A stretch of 64,000 nucleotides of DNA, from NCBI GenBank assembly GCA_963682055.1, contig OY821747.1:23992126-24056125 (forward strand). Direction: 5' to 3'. The position numbers and the translations under genes were made by a program. The stretch is from Primula veris (lineage: Eukaryota > Streptophyta > Magnoliopsida > Ericales > Primulaceae). The notes under the pieces were generated by a model. The model saw only the letters and a program-made list of their open reading frames with translations, was not told where the DNA came from and did no database searches. Shown piece by piece: positions 1 through 12,689 of this stretch; positions within the stretch are counted from its first letter, which is position 1, and each line of letters opens with the position of its first letter.

Positions 1-430
1 ATAACCAAAATAATCTCCAAAATTATCTTAAGAAATTCTCTAGCATAATCATCTCATAATATCCCATTTTCGACATCTAAACTCATGTTTTTTCTTTAAT
101 TCAACCAGTACCACATTAATCCAATACATTTTCTTTCAGCAATATGGTATTTTTGTTTACAGAATGAAAAGGGAGTACATGATTCTTAACCATGTTAAGA
201 TTGTTAAGAGTACTTCAATTTTCAGTCTGAATTCACAACTATGTTGTACAACTATTCACATATTAATTGTCAAAAGAGAAGAGATAGAGTTTAAGAGGAG
301 AAAGAGGAGGAGAGAGTTTTAGGTTTATGCTGGTGTTGTGTTATAGAAATGAGTTATAAATGAGTTTGGTTTTATAGGTAAAAGGAGTTGTGTTACAAGC
401 ACCTATGGATTTCGGTTTTGAATTGAGCTA

Positions 431-592
431 ATGTTTTAAATTGTTCTAAGTTTGAATTGGCCTAAGCTAATGTTTTAAATTGTTCTAAGTTTGAATTGGC
501 CTAATGTTTTAAATTGTTCTAAGTTTGAATTGGCCTAATGTTTTAAATTGTTCTAAGTTTGAATTGGCCTAATGTTTTAAATTGTTCTAAGT
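431..592. repeat. 34-bp minisatellite, about five copies
   Basis: The block beginning atgttttaaattgttctaag recurs at 431, 470, 504, 538 and 572. The first spacing is 39 bp because of a 5-bp insertion, and the next three are 34 bp. The copies are almost identical, which indicates a recent tandem expansion. Confidence 0.9.
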
Positions 593-1893
593 TTGCTAAG
601 GTTGGTCTTGGCTTGAGCTTAGGTTATGGGAGAGGGGTGTTAGTTAATTAGAATATTACCATTATTATAAATAAATAAATAAAAAGGTTTATGTAATTTC
701 AAATAAATGAAAAACTGCAAATTAAACTATTTACATTGCCAAACAACATTTTTAACCTATTAATTTATGTTATCTATCGATCAACATGCAAAGTATGATA
801 AACAAGTATCTGTCAAAACTAGAAAAGATATAAAAAAACTTTTAGATCCTACAAAATTATTTTATAGGAAATTAAAACAATCATGTGTGGCTTACATAGA
901 AAATTTGAAGAAAAAAAAAATGCAAGTAATTATAGAATACAAGAGCCAATCAATATATGTCAATATTTTTTTAAGTAATTCATTGGTAAGGATATCAATA
1001 TATGATTGTTTCATAACCCGTTTGAATAAAACAGTGTCAAATGGATAACAAAATTAAATTTTGATTAATATTTAAGTTTAGGCCCCCTATAGTTCTATAT
1101 TTTTATTTGGGTTTTAGTCTGTTGTACGATTTGTTATTAATTTATTAAATTCTAATTTGTTGAAAATAGAAAAAATAAATTAGTTATTAAAAAACATCAT
1201 ATAACCATACATTTTCAAATATAACGGTGGTTAAAGCGACTGTACCATAAACACTTAAATACGATGTCTGTTCCAATGAGACACTATTGTGTTTGAGATT
1301 TCTATCAAAGTATTGTATTTATACCAGGGTTGGTTTGAGATTTCTATATAGTAGGGTGGTACAACCCTAATCTCAAAAGTCTCCCGCAATAAATGTAAAT
1401 TGTTACCCTAGTTTTTTTAATTTTTAGTATCAAATGCCAAAATATATTACTCAAACACATAACATTTAAAATTTTATTTCCAAAACAGAAAATAAAAGTT
1501 TTGCTTTGTAGTTTTTGGTAATTAGACTTTAAAAATTATATGTTTTGATAATTTTACTAATTATAATTATAAAATGTTTGGTTAATCAGTAAACTTAATT
1601 TATTGTTTAATTGACGATACAATTACAAACCTTACTGTATTACACTTCTACCATGTTTGTTTACTGTATTACGTTATAACTTTTTTATTTACACAAATTG
1701 CATTTAGTTTGCATACGTTATAATATATTAGGTTTACACAAATTTACACAATAATGGATAGTACTAATTATAATATAATTTAGGCTAATAAAGGTATATA
1801 GCTAATACCACTTATATTGTGATATTATCTATTCGACTAATAGTAGCTAGTTATAAACTATACCCTCTTATACTATCGTGCAAGGCAGCGTTT

Positions 1894-2822
1894 TTATACC
1901 GTCAGCATAATCTGAATCCAGTCCGATACTCGGACTTTGAAAAACAAAGTCGTACTTCCAAAGTCAAACTCGTAGTTCTGAAATCAAACCCGTACTTCTG
2001 AAGTACGAGACTTGACTTTTCTGGGTTGACTATTTAAATTATTATTATGTAAATTTATGATTAGTGTTGTTGCTGTATTTACAGTATTTTTAATATTTTA
2101 TTACCGATCTTGCCAGTTGTCGCATTTGCGAAAAGAATAAAAAAGAATATATTAAATATTGGCTGCTTAATTAGGTAATTCTATTGACTGTATGAGAACA
2201 AGAAAACAATTTATCAATAAGTTGAAAGTTTCTGCGACGATCACAATTAAACTTTGCTTATTTCTTCAAATCATTCAACCAAATAAAACTAATTGCATCT
2301 TTCGTACTTTCCAACATTATATGATTTGGACCACTTGTTCATTTTTTGACGGTAATTTAAACTACATATATTTCATTTTAACTTGAGTAATTTCAATATC
2401 GATAGTCGTACTTCATCCAACTTGAAAATATTATCCTAAGAGCATGATTTTGAAAATTCCGATTCATCAGATCAAAATTTCAAAACCGTGCACTCTAAAA
2501 CAAATTTGTGAAGATGCATTTATTTTTTCAAATTTTATGTCATCGAGACTACTCAATATAAAAAGCATGCCTATGTAACAAACTAGCACATAATAACGTA
2601 TACTTTCACCACCAATTTAGAGCTATGGAGTAATTTCAATGCCTATGTAAAATTAGTAATTTCAGCACATAATATCATAATTTAAATAATCAACCTAGAA
2701 AAGTCATAATTTTTTAGAAAAGTCAAGTCTCGTACTTCAGAACTACGAGTTTGATTTTAGAACTACGAATTTTTTTTTTCAAAGTACGAGTATCAGATTC
2801 GATTCAGATTATACCAACTATA
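1894..2822. repeat. Foldback repeat: 150-bp inverted arms around a 0.63 kb loop
   Basis: The left arm (about 1894-2045) and the right arm (about 2677-2822) are imperfect inverted copies. Both contain short sub-repeats built on gtacttc/gaagtac and the shared block gtacgagacttgacttttct. No clear target duplication was found, so the superfamily is unknown. It could be a foldback transposon or a decayed MITE. Confidence 0.6.
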
Positions 2823-3149
2823 TAATGACGGTGTGATCGGTCAAACAAACATGACCTTATGGTATTAAATTCATTTTTTTTTATTAAACTTATTGATTTT
2901 AGCCTTATCTTCGGTAACACAATCAATTTAACCTATTACAAAATATATCGTAAACAAAAAATATGCTCTTAATTTTTTGCCTAATCTAGGATAACATATC
3001 TAAATGTTAGTATTTTATATGCTTATGGTTACTCAAATCGATAGAGATATTGTTAATAAAACCAGAGCTGACCCAATAAATTGTTTTTTTAGTCGGTTGC
3101 CTTGTAGGAAAAAGTATTGTTTTGCCCATTCAAATGTCGAAAAAACATA

Positions 3150-3425
3150 CTCCCTCCCTACCAAAATAGGTGTCATGTTTTCATTTTTGGGACGTACCAA
3201 AACAAGTGTTCGCTTTCTTTTTTTAGTAAATTTAATCTTTTTTATTTTTTGAAATATCTCTTTTTGTTAGTTAAAACATAACAAAATTATATTCTAAACC
3301 TTGAGTAGTTTTTGTTTGAAAATTTTGATTTTTAATATTATTTTTTTGAGTTATTACATAAATTGTTTCAAATCTTTAAATAACACGGTTTTCGAAGTTG
3401 TACACTTATTTTGGGACGGATGGAG
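3150..3425. mobile_element. Stowaway-like MITE (276 bp)
   Basis: The left end reads CTCCCTCCCTACCAAAATAG and the reverse complement of the right end reads CTCCATCCGTCCCAAAATAA. Both are flanked by TA. CTCCCTCCGT-type ends and a TA target duplication are typical of Stowaway (Tc1/mariner-derived) MITEs. Related copies lie at 11843, 45336 and 54157. Confidence 0.75.
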
Positions 3426-3965
3426 TAGCATAAAATTTAAATTTATTCGGAAATTATTTGTCTTTGGGAAGAGTTGTCCAGTCCGCTCGGACTATTGGCA
3501 ACCCATCCAGGCCGGTTCTGATAAAACCTATAGTTGATACTTAAGAAAAAAACACTTTGATCAATTTATGGTATTTTTTTTTATAAATGTTGAATGTTTC
3601 TCACTTTTTATTTATAAGATAACGTTTCATCCTCTTACTGTTATTACTTTAAAAAATAATGCTATTACGATTCTTTAGAATTCAATTGTTGATTAGACAT
3701 TTTATAGAGTAACAATTCAATTTTTTTTTATATAAATTACAATTTGTTTACAAATAATAAATATATAGAATTATTGATAGTAAAATAACTGAAAAAACTT
3801 CAACGTACATACGATAAATAAAACAAGGTAAAATTATATAAGAGAAATAGAGTTTCACACAATTGTCTATAATTTTTAATTCATAAACTTAATCCATTAT
3901 TTAATATTAAATGACAACAAACACTAAAACTTTTGGGTTCTGATTAGAATGGTTTTATACTTCTA

Positions 3966-4197
3966 GGCCATGTTTGTTTACATTATTGAGAGTGATATAG
4001 GATTAATTATTCCAATGGCCTCATTTATTTGTCCATATGTATTAAAAGGGATATTGGAAATTTAGAATATTACATGTTTATGGGGTATTAATTATACCAC
4101 CTCAGAATTGGTATTAATATTACATATGATCGAACTATGGATACCATATTACTAATATTACCTTATTATCTTATACAACAAACAAACAAACATGACC
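3966..4197. mobile_element. Short MITE with GGCCATGTTTGTTT ends
   Basis: The left end GGCCATGTTTGTTTAC and the reverse complement of the right end GGTCATGTTTGTTTG form terminal inverted repeats of a 232-bp AT-rich element. Similar motifs at about 1650 and 2840 suggest more decayed relatives. The target duplication is not clear, so the superfamily is left open. Confidence 0.5.
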
Positions 4198-5009
4198 TAT
4201 ACAACTAACTTAAACATATATTCAAAATTGTACTTTATTTACACGCTGCAATTAACATGGAAATACATTAAAAATTAGGTAAGAAAAGCTTAAATATAAA
4301 TATATACAATAGCGACAGGTTTTTTCTTTTTTTTTTTGAAGATAATAACGACCAGATCTTCTTTATTGCTAATTCGTAACGATAAATTCTTGTTGAAAAT
4401 CAATTCAATTCCTCTCTGTATAAAAACCTGTTGGGGAAAGTTTTCCATAAACGAGAACCCGACTGAAACTAGTAACACACTGATTGCCTAATTGGAGTGA
4501 TGTTAAGCTTGAGGGATTTTTTACTGAAGCTTTTCAGGTATCACCATGTAGTTTTTTCTTTTACTTAGACCACCCCAAACGTAAGAGTACTTACTATGTT
4601 ATGTTGAAGTGAAAAACTTAAAAGAGAGAATCTTCAGCCGTATTTACACTATACAAGCAAACTAAACCCAAAGGGAGAAAACTGTAGAAAAGCTATATAT
4701 ATCATACTATTAATTGGGGTACCCAAGAAAGTTTGAACCTTCTAAATTTTATCCATTTTTTTCAAAAATGCTCATATTCTAATTTACTAATTACTTAAAT
4801 AACTTAATACAATTTAAATAAATAAATAAATATTTTATTTTTCCACACATCAATGCATTTCACAAACAAATCATCATACATGTATTTTTATACTACTATA
4901 ACAATAAAACATTATATTTTTACAATATTAATTCCATTATTTTTACAAACTCTTTGAAAATGTTAAATTTATTTGTGTTGTATCATATTTATGCAACTAC
5001 GTGTCACAA

Positions 5010-5350
5010 ACGCAACGCGTGAGCTACGATTACTAGTATATATATAATAGTAAAAGTTACTCACGCGTTGCATGTGTGAGACGCGTAATGACATAAATAT
5101 CGTAATATATTTTATTTTTAACATAATATTCAGATTTGGTATTATTTATTATAATTATGGAGGTTAAAACGAATTGTTAATTAATTTAGAGTACATCCGT
5201 AATTAGAAAAATATAGTGAGAACAAATAGTTAATTAATTAGATTATGTATATCGGTAATTATTAAAATAGAGTGATGATATTTTTTTAAAAATTAGGCAA
5301 AATTGGACAGCCTCAACTTTTCATGTGTTTTCTTATATTAATAGTATAAG
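5010..5350 (-). repeat. Possible non-autonomous Helitron-like repeat
   Basis: Read on the minus strand the segment starts with ATACTATTAATATAAG and ends near a short GC-rich hairpin (CACACATGCAACGCGTGAG) followed by an AT stretch and CTAG. This is the general form of plant Helitron ends. A diverged relative lies at about 15975-16290, and a further hairpin plus CTAGT at about 10360-10392. Boundaries are inferred. Confidence 0.3.
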
Positions 5351-5670
5351 TATATCATATATATATATATATATATAAATATATATATATATACATACAA
5401 ACCATTTCACGCAAGTTTCCCAGCATTAGTAGCTGTTTACAGAAAAAACAAGTACTAAGAACTAACGAGCAGACATGAAATAAAGAGATCATTACTCTCC
5501 CGAAAAGGGCGGAAAAGGAAGATGATGACATGTACGCATAAAAACACTAGCTATTCAGATTCATCTTTTCAATACACAGAAAAAATCGTCCGGGCACAGA
5601 CACATACCACCGATATCTGCAATACACAGAATCACCAGTGAATAAATACAATAGAAGACAATGCAAGGGA

Positions 5671-7278
5671 TCAGTAGTCGGGGATAGAAGAAAAGCGATA
5701 GCCTTGGGCACCCTTCCATGAATAATACGCAATTCGAGTCTCGTAAAAACCTGCACCCGGGTACAAAAAAATTATTACTCGTATGCATAACAGACATGCA
5801 ATAAAACACCTAACACTTGCCAAAAATATTTCATTTCTGGTAAAAGTAAAGACTCCTACGGTCAAAACCGCTTCAAACTACCAGCTTCTCTATAAAGTTC
5901 CCCTATTTACAATTTATCTTATTCTTTTCACTCCTCAACAGTTTAAAAATAAATTTGAGATACCAAAGTTATGATGCAGTTCAAAGAGGATAAAATTACC
6001 AACAAATCACAAGAGCGGTTCTACGATCTAAAGCAAGCACTACAGGTTCCCAATGTTCTCCCCTAAATATAAGAGAAAACTGCCATTTTTCAGTTTATTA
6101 TAATTCACTTTTACACTTGCACAAAAAACCAGCTTCCTTTTAATTTTTCTTATGTTTTTCCAGTTAATTGTTTATGATATTTCTCTCCCTTTAACAAAGG
6201 AAGATAGATAAAATATCTGAGGAAAGTTTTTGGTTCCTTTAATATGAGGAAGATTTAACATATAGAATTTGAGATTTAAAAAAGGAAGCTGTTGGATAAA
6301 AATTTAACAAAAAATTGTTTGTTCCTCAAAATACAAGTTAAAAGCCCATATAAGGCTTCAATAGTGATTAAAAATACCAAAAGGCAGTACTGGTCCTAAC
6401 ATGCTGTAGAAACATAGAAAAACTATTTTTTCCCTTTTCAGGTAAGTTAAGAAAACAAAGTTACATCGAAGGCTTATTTGGCTGCAGCTCACTTATTTGA
6501 GGCTGCATAACCATTCAGCTTATTATCTCTTCTATCTATTCTAGGCAAAATTAAAGAAAACACCTTTTTGCTGACCACTCATCAAGATAGTTCATCTTAG
6601 AAACAAAAATGCCATAGCTTAAAAGAGCTGCAACCAAATTAGGCCCCTGATCAAACATGCATAGAAGTAAAATAACCATTCATTAAAGATCACATTGAAG
6701 TGCCTTATAATTTGGACTACCCATGACAAAAATCTTGTTAACGCAGCTGATTAGAAAAAACCACCAATACACAATACTTTTTCAACTAATATACTTGGAA
6801 AAAATTTATTTACAGTTTACACGGATCCACACACAGATATTTGAACAGATTCGCCAGTTGTCAGTGGATAGATCCACTGAATTATAATTTATAAACATCA
6901 ACTGGTTAATATAGTGTCGGGTTGTTTGTCACATCTCGAATCCATATACATATATATTCGCATATGTATCTGTGTATAATACTATAATGTATATAAAATT
7001 CAAAACATACCCGGAAGGAATGTGAGAATTCCAAGTCCTAGAAGCCCATAAGCTTGCGACTTTTCTCCACCCATATGACCAGTAAATACAAAGTATGCAA
7101 GGAAGAGAAGAAAGGACCCCAGAGTGAGAAGAAAGAGTGCAAGGAGAATTGATTTCCAGGGCACTCTATCAAAGGACTTTGGAGTATAGTCGAATCTGGG
7201 GTCATGTCCACTGCTGTTATAATTGTCGTCTTCATCAGCATTAACACGAGAATAACGCACATTTCTCCTCGATGACAT
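5671..7278 (-). CDS. TMEM230-like small membrane protein (two exons)
   Basis: Exons are complement(7011..7278) and complement(5671..5750), giving 115 residues. The donor is G|GTATGT and the acceptor GTGCAG|GT, and the codon split across the junction restores Gly. The N-terminus is hydrophilic (MSSRRNVRYSRVN). Two hydrophobic segments follow, at about residues 43-65 (LLALFLLTLGSFLLFLAYFV) and 76-99 (AYGLLGLGILTFLPG, then FYETRIAYYSW). The C-terminus GAQGYRFSSIPDY* is characteristic of the TMEM230/DUF872 family, and the length fits. In animals TMEM230 proteins act in secretory and synaptic vesicle trafficking; the plant role is not established here. The start is the first Met of the open frame. 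The intron is 1.26 kb with no recognisable insertion. Confidence 0.9.
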
Positions 7279-7329
7279 GTTGGTTTATTGTGAGTACTTC
7301 TATGAGAAAAAAGTTCTTCGACGCTTTAA

Positions 7330-8850
7330 AGCCTTCACAGTAAAATTAAGCGCGTTTAACACCTGGACAATCAGACGACTATATTTTTAGTAAAGAGTTC
7401 ACAAACAAGTCAAACACTTGATGGAATCGATCACAAGATATTAACAAAATAATGTAATCGGTATATTTTTCAAGACAGAGCAGCATATAATGGAGCTCCA
7501 TGGACCCCCTCGCTTCTGAAAAGATACAATAATACTCTTTACATATAAACTAACAATATGAGTAATGATTAGATGCACGCAAACTACATGCAGTGATACA
7601 AGCAATGCTCACATGGCAGGGTCAAAATAAATAAAAAAATTTGTTGAAATTTTTGGACCTTGTGTGTAAAAACAATACACAAGGTTGGGGTTCTATATCA
7701 CTCAATCCCATTTACCAGTCCCTCTATCCCTCACCCCCTCGTCTTGCATCTTTTGATTCTGGAGAGTATTTGTACTTGACATTCATTCATTTAAAGTGGA
7801 ATACAATATACGAATATAAAGTCATATTTACATGCCAAGTTCCCAAAGCTAAAACCAAACAAAACAATCCTAAAGCATATCCTTATTTTTACAAATTACA
7901 ATTACATACACCAGAGCCAGATTGTGCCGGTTGAAAATACTAGCGAACTAAAATAAACTACATGTTTTGTATTGGCCATCAAATACCAGAAGAAGATTAC
8001 AAGGTAGAATATTCATCCTGTGACCTAACTCATCACAATTTCTAGAGTTCTCCCAACCTAATAGTACCCCAACCTGACTAACATAAAAAAAGAGTGACAA
8101 ACCAGTGCACAATATATATATAAACACGACATATCAGAAACTAAAAGATTTTATGTGTTTGTGAGAGACCAACAGAAATACAAGGCACAAACACAGCACT
8201 GCAATTAACAAAAACCATAGACCTAGGCACAAACACAGGAATCAAAAACAGCAGGGAAGCTTGTCGATATTGGTCCAGAGATCTAGAGCTCTCGAGCTAA
8301 TTCAGTATAGGGTTCGTTTACTGCGGCTTAAAAGCTCGGATTTTTTTTAGTTATCAAAATATATTGGGTGTCTTGTCTCATAGGCTAAAAGTTTTAAACT
8401 CAATAATCTAGCTTCTTAGAGCAAAAGAAGTCCTAATTTGAACTATGGATCGAGTTTGGTATAGTAAACAGATGCCAAATACCTTAGAGATAATCGAATT
8501 AGTGTGGCTAGACTCGAATAGCTAATGGAAAAAAATCGATTAGCCACTTAAAACCAAACAAACCAAACTCAAAAGGCATTGAGTGACTCAAATTGGTTCC
8601 GTTTTTCGAATCATGTCACTATCTTACCCAGCTTTCAATTACAGAACCTTAAAAGCCAAGATTTCGACAATTACGATCACAACAAAACCCGAATACCTGA
8701 CCCCTAAAGAATAAATGTAGTTTCACGTACCTACTTAAGCTCACATTTTAACTCGTAGACAACTTTATAAATTATCATTCTGGCGGCACCCTTTAAATAC
8801 AATCACCACATTGCTTTTTGGGTCCAAACTTGCTTTGAAGATTTAGTATG
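7330..8850. other. Upstream region of the TMEM230-like gene
   Basis: No coding exon is recognisable. It probably holds the promoter and leader of the minus-strand gene ending at 5671, but I cannot place a start site. Confidence 0.4.
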
Positions 8851-9352
8851 GCCTTGTTTAGCTGGCGACTGGCGTTTTGAAACACATGTTGTTTGCTATA
8901 AGACCAGACTATATTGGTTAATAACTTAATCAGATTAAAAATTTCAGCTTTCCTGTTCTTTATTCCATGAATAAATTAAACCTTTGGACTGGATAAGCCT
9001 ATATCTTACTAGAACACAAAAAAGAAGCTTATTTGCTATAAAAATTTGCAATCAAACAAGGCTCATACACATTGAAGAACATAAATCAGACTACTTCAAT
9101 ATGGGGTATGATCATTTGGTCAATTCAAAACCCATGAATGGAGTACCGTCTAAATTTAATTTATCTATTCAAATATATGCATAAACAACATATGGAGCTG
9201 GATGAAACTAAAGTTTACTGAATCTGGAAAAAAAGCTTCTTTGCTAAAAAGCTGCAACAAGACAAGTCCCATACTCATAAGAACAGAACTAAATCCAAAT
9301 CAGACTAAACCAATGGGTTATGATTAATTGGATCAATAAGAAGGTTACTAAT

Positions 9353-9957
9353 CTATGTTGCAGGGATACAGATTCGAGTATCGTATCCGATACGCTACGG
9401 ATACGCGGACACGTTTTTTTTTTTTAAAATTAGGATACGACACGGCTAGGGTACGTCAATCATTAAAATATTAATATATTTTTTATATATAATAAAAAGT
9501 AGCAACAAATATTCAAACCAAAAGCAGCTAACATAAATAGCAAGAGTGGGGGAATAGAAGGAGAGAGTTAGTCTTAGAAAGGAGATTTCCTTTCCCGTCA
9601 ATACCCCATTCTCTCTCCATATTAATGTGTATGTATATGTTTGTTAATCGGTATCTATATGTTTGTATGTATTAGTAAAGGTAAAGTAGATTTGAAATTG
9701 GTAAAGTACTTGCTGTCCCATTATTACATGTTTTTTTTTTTCAGAAAAAATATAAAAAAAAAAATTCAGTTTTTTTTTTTTTTTTTTGGTATCCAAAATG
9801 TATCTGATACGTATCCAAAACGTATCCAGAATGATCAAACCTCGAAATAGTCAACGATACTCCAAATCACATATGGGATACCGTATCCGTATCGTATCGA
9901 CATATCCGTATTTGATACTACAAAAAAATAAAAAATCGAAGTATCCGTGCTACATAA
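9353..9957. mobile_element. hAT-like non-autonomous element with perfect 8-bp TSD
   Basis: The element starts CTATGTTGCAGGGATAC and the reverse complement of its end is TTATGTAGCACGGATAC. It is flanked by exact 8-bp duplications TTACTAAT at 9345-9352 and 9958-9965. Removing it restores an uninterrupted unit of the surrounding array. The interior is rich in gtatccgtat-type sub-repeats and poly-T. An 8-bp TSD fits hAT; no transposase is encoded. Confidence 0.75.
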
Positions 9958-11861
9958 TTACTAATAGTACCAGTTAAATGTAATTCATCCATCTTACTAT
10001 GACTATATGTGAATACCCTTATGAAGCCTTGAAACAACTACTCCAAATAACCAACTTTAGCAAATTACACACGGAAAAACTGCTCTGCATCTCTTTTGAA
10101 ATTTGAAAATATAAATTACTGTAACTACCCATCCACCCAATACATATTTCCATGTATTTATTCTAAAACTTTGTAACTACCTGTTTGTATCCGTGTTCAT
10201 CTCTCCCTAAGGTACATCTCATCATTTTTAATTAAAATTTTACTTTGATTTGTATATTGAAGTCTAAGACATCAGACTACAGAAGATTGATTCGATTTTT
10301 AGTATTATAAATAAAGTATCGCTAGAGAGTTTTTTTTTGGGTAATATTAATTTTGCAAACGCATCGTGTGTGCCCGTCTACTAGTTCTTATATATACAAA
10401 GATACCATTGAGTAAAAAGAGCTGATTTGCTATAAAGCTGCAACCAAACAAGCATCTTACACATATCAGAACATAATTAAATCCAAATCTGACTAACCAA
10501 TATGGGCTACGATAGATTGGGTCAATAAGAAAGTTATTAATTAAATGTAATTCATTCATTATACATATACAAAGTAACAAAGATACCATTGCGTTTGATA
10601 TAAAGATCGAATCTTTAACTAAATAATCCAAAATCGGACAAACAAAGCATATGTTCAAATTAAAATAACTCACCAAACAAGTATCATACACACATAAGAA
10701 CAGAATTAAATCCAAATCAGACTAAACCAGTATGGGTTATAATAAATTGGGTCAATAAGAAAGTTACTAATAGTGCCACTAAAATGTAATTCATCTGTAA
10801 TGTATACTACATACAAAGAAACCATTGCGTTTGATATAAAGACCCTTTTTTTACTAAATTATCGAAAAGGATCAAACAAACAGAGATTGAAAGTTTCACT
10901 AGACAAGCATTTTCCGGTCTAAACTTATAAATTATCGTTCTGGCACTCTTTAAATGGATCACCACATTGATTTTTCTGTCTAAACATGCTTTTAAGATTC
11001 AATATGGCCTGCTTAGTTGCCAATTAAATGTAATATATCCATTACAGATATATATACACATAAACACCTTTTAAGATGGATAAACCTATAAATCATTGAA
11101 TCTGAAAAAAGAGCTTATTTGCTAAAAAGCTGCAACAAAACAAGCCTCGTACACATATAAGACCGCAATTAAATCCAAACCAGACTAAACTAATACTTAT
11201 GGGATATGATCATTTGGGTCAATAAGAAAGCTATGAATGGAGTACCAATTAAGTGTAACTTTCCATTACATATATAAACATAAACACCATTTTAAGCTGG
11301 ATGAACCTATACTTTATCGGATTTGAAGAAGAAAATACCTTCTTTCATAAAAAGCTGCAACCAAACAAGCACAATACACATAAGAACATTATTAAATTCC
11401 AATCAGATTAGACAAATATGGGCTATGATTTTTTGGGTCAATTAGAAAGTTACTACTATTACCAATAAAAAGTAATTCATACATTAAAATATATACATAA
11501 AAACCAATTTAAAAATACAGTTTACAGAATCAGAAAAAATAGCTTATTTGCTAAAAATCTGCAACCAAACAAGCCTCATACACATATTAGAACAGAATCA
11601 AATCCAAACCAGACTAAACCAATATACACATAAATACCATTGCATTTAATATGAAGATCCAATCTTTAAGTAAATAATTTTAAAGGGTCAAACAAACAGA
11701 AACTGAAATTGAAAGTAGTCACTCATATAAGAACAGAACTAAATCCAAATCAGATTAAACCAATATGGGGTATATGATCTTTTGAGCCAATCAGAAAGTT
11801 ACTAATATTACCAATAAAAAGTAATTCATCCATTATAATATACTCCCTTTGTCCCAAAATA

Positions 11862-12689
11862 CAGGGCCGGTTTTGGGCCCGTGCAAGCAGTGCCCGTGCA
11901 CTGGGTCCAACAAAATTGTAGGACCCAAAATATTTAAATGTTATAGTATATATGTATGCATATATTTTTTTTTACAGATATTAAATATAGGGGAAATTTA
12001 TGCTTAGTACGATGCTATTACCTTAAAATAAGAAAACACAAAAAACTTAATCTTGTTTAAGTGTAATGTGGCATATTTGTGATGCTATGTACTATATCTT
12101 AATTAAGATTTGCAGCATGTTTTTATGATAATTATGGTTATAAAAGTGTACTAAACCATCATTTTCCCTTAAATATATTGTATCGGAACATTATACAATG
12201 ATATAGGCTGTCCAAGTTGGTAGAGTGCAGTTGAATTGTTGTGTAGGTCCTAGGTTCAATCCTTGTAGCTATCAATTTTTAGGTTTTTTGTTTTGTTATT
12301 AAGAGTTTTATTACATTAATGGCTTCCATAATTATTACATAGTTATTCGTAAAGTACAAACCTTTTACCTATAACAAATTTTACTAATATTTATGCTAAT
12401 AAAATTTTCTTTTATTTTTATGGGGTAAAGCACTAGCAAATGTTAGATCTCATTTACAAAAATTAAGAAATGACAAATCGATAATTTTTAAAACTGAACT
12501 TCAAACTTATAGAAGTCATTAAAAAATACAGTTGTCTACCTTAAAAAATATTAGTTTTCAAATCTCATTTTGTTTCTTGTTCGTAAATTTTTTAATGCTT
12601 ATAAAGTAAACAAATTCTAAGTAAACCTTTAATTGAGGGCCATAATTTTTATTTCGCACAAGGCCATGAATAACTCAGAACCGGCCCTG
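11862..12689. mobile_element. Non-autonomous hAT element (828 bp) nested in the MITE
   Basis: It begins CAGGGCCGGTTTTGGG and its reversed right end is CAGGGCCGGTTCTGAG. It is flanked by CCAAAATA (11854-11861) and CCAAAATT (12690-12697), an 8-bp target duplication with one mismatch. The CAGGG-type ends and 8-bp TSD are typical of hAT. There is no transposase frame, only AT-rich filler and one tRNA-like segment at 12206-12270. Confidence 0.8.
12206..12270 (+). other. tRNA-like segment inside the hAT element
   Basis: It contains an A-box-like stretch GTCCAAGTTGGTAGAGTG followed about 30 bp later by a B-box-like GGTTCAATCC (12253-12262), a spacing like that of a tRNA gene. I do not see a complete acceptor stem, so this is not called a functional tRNA. 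It may be a captured tRNA/SINE promoter or chance resemblance. Confidence 0.35.

Larger units (their letters stand above)
1..5030. other. AT-rich intergenic region
   Basis: No protein-coding gene could be supported here. The open frames are short, rich in Phe, Ile, Lys and Tyr, and resemble no family I know. Apart from the minisatellite, foldback repeat and MITEs listed separately, I see only AT-rich sequence and homopolymer runs. Confidence 0.6.

Noticed and set aside
767..1048. 93-codon plus-strand frame with Lys-rich protein
   Set aside because: Composition follows the AT-rich background, with no recognisable family, splice context or promoter. A short chance frame is the simplest reading.
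10347..10715. 122-codon minus-strand frame rich in Cys, Phe and Leu
   Set aside because: It lies inside the degenerate tandem array and changes with each repeat unit. There is no conserved protein signature.
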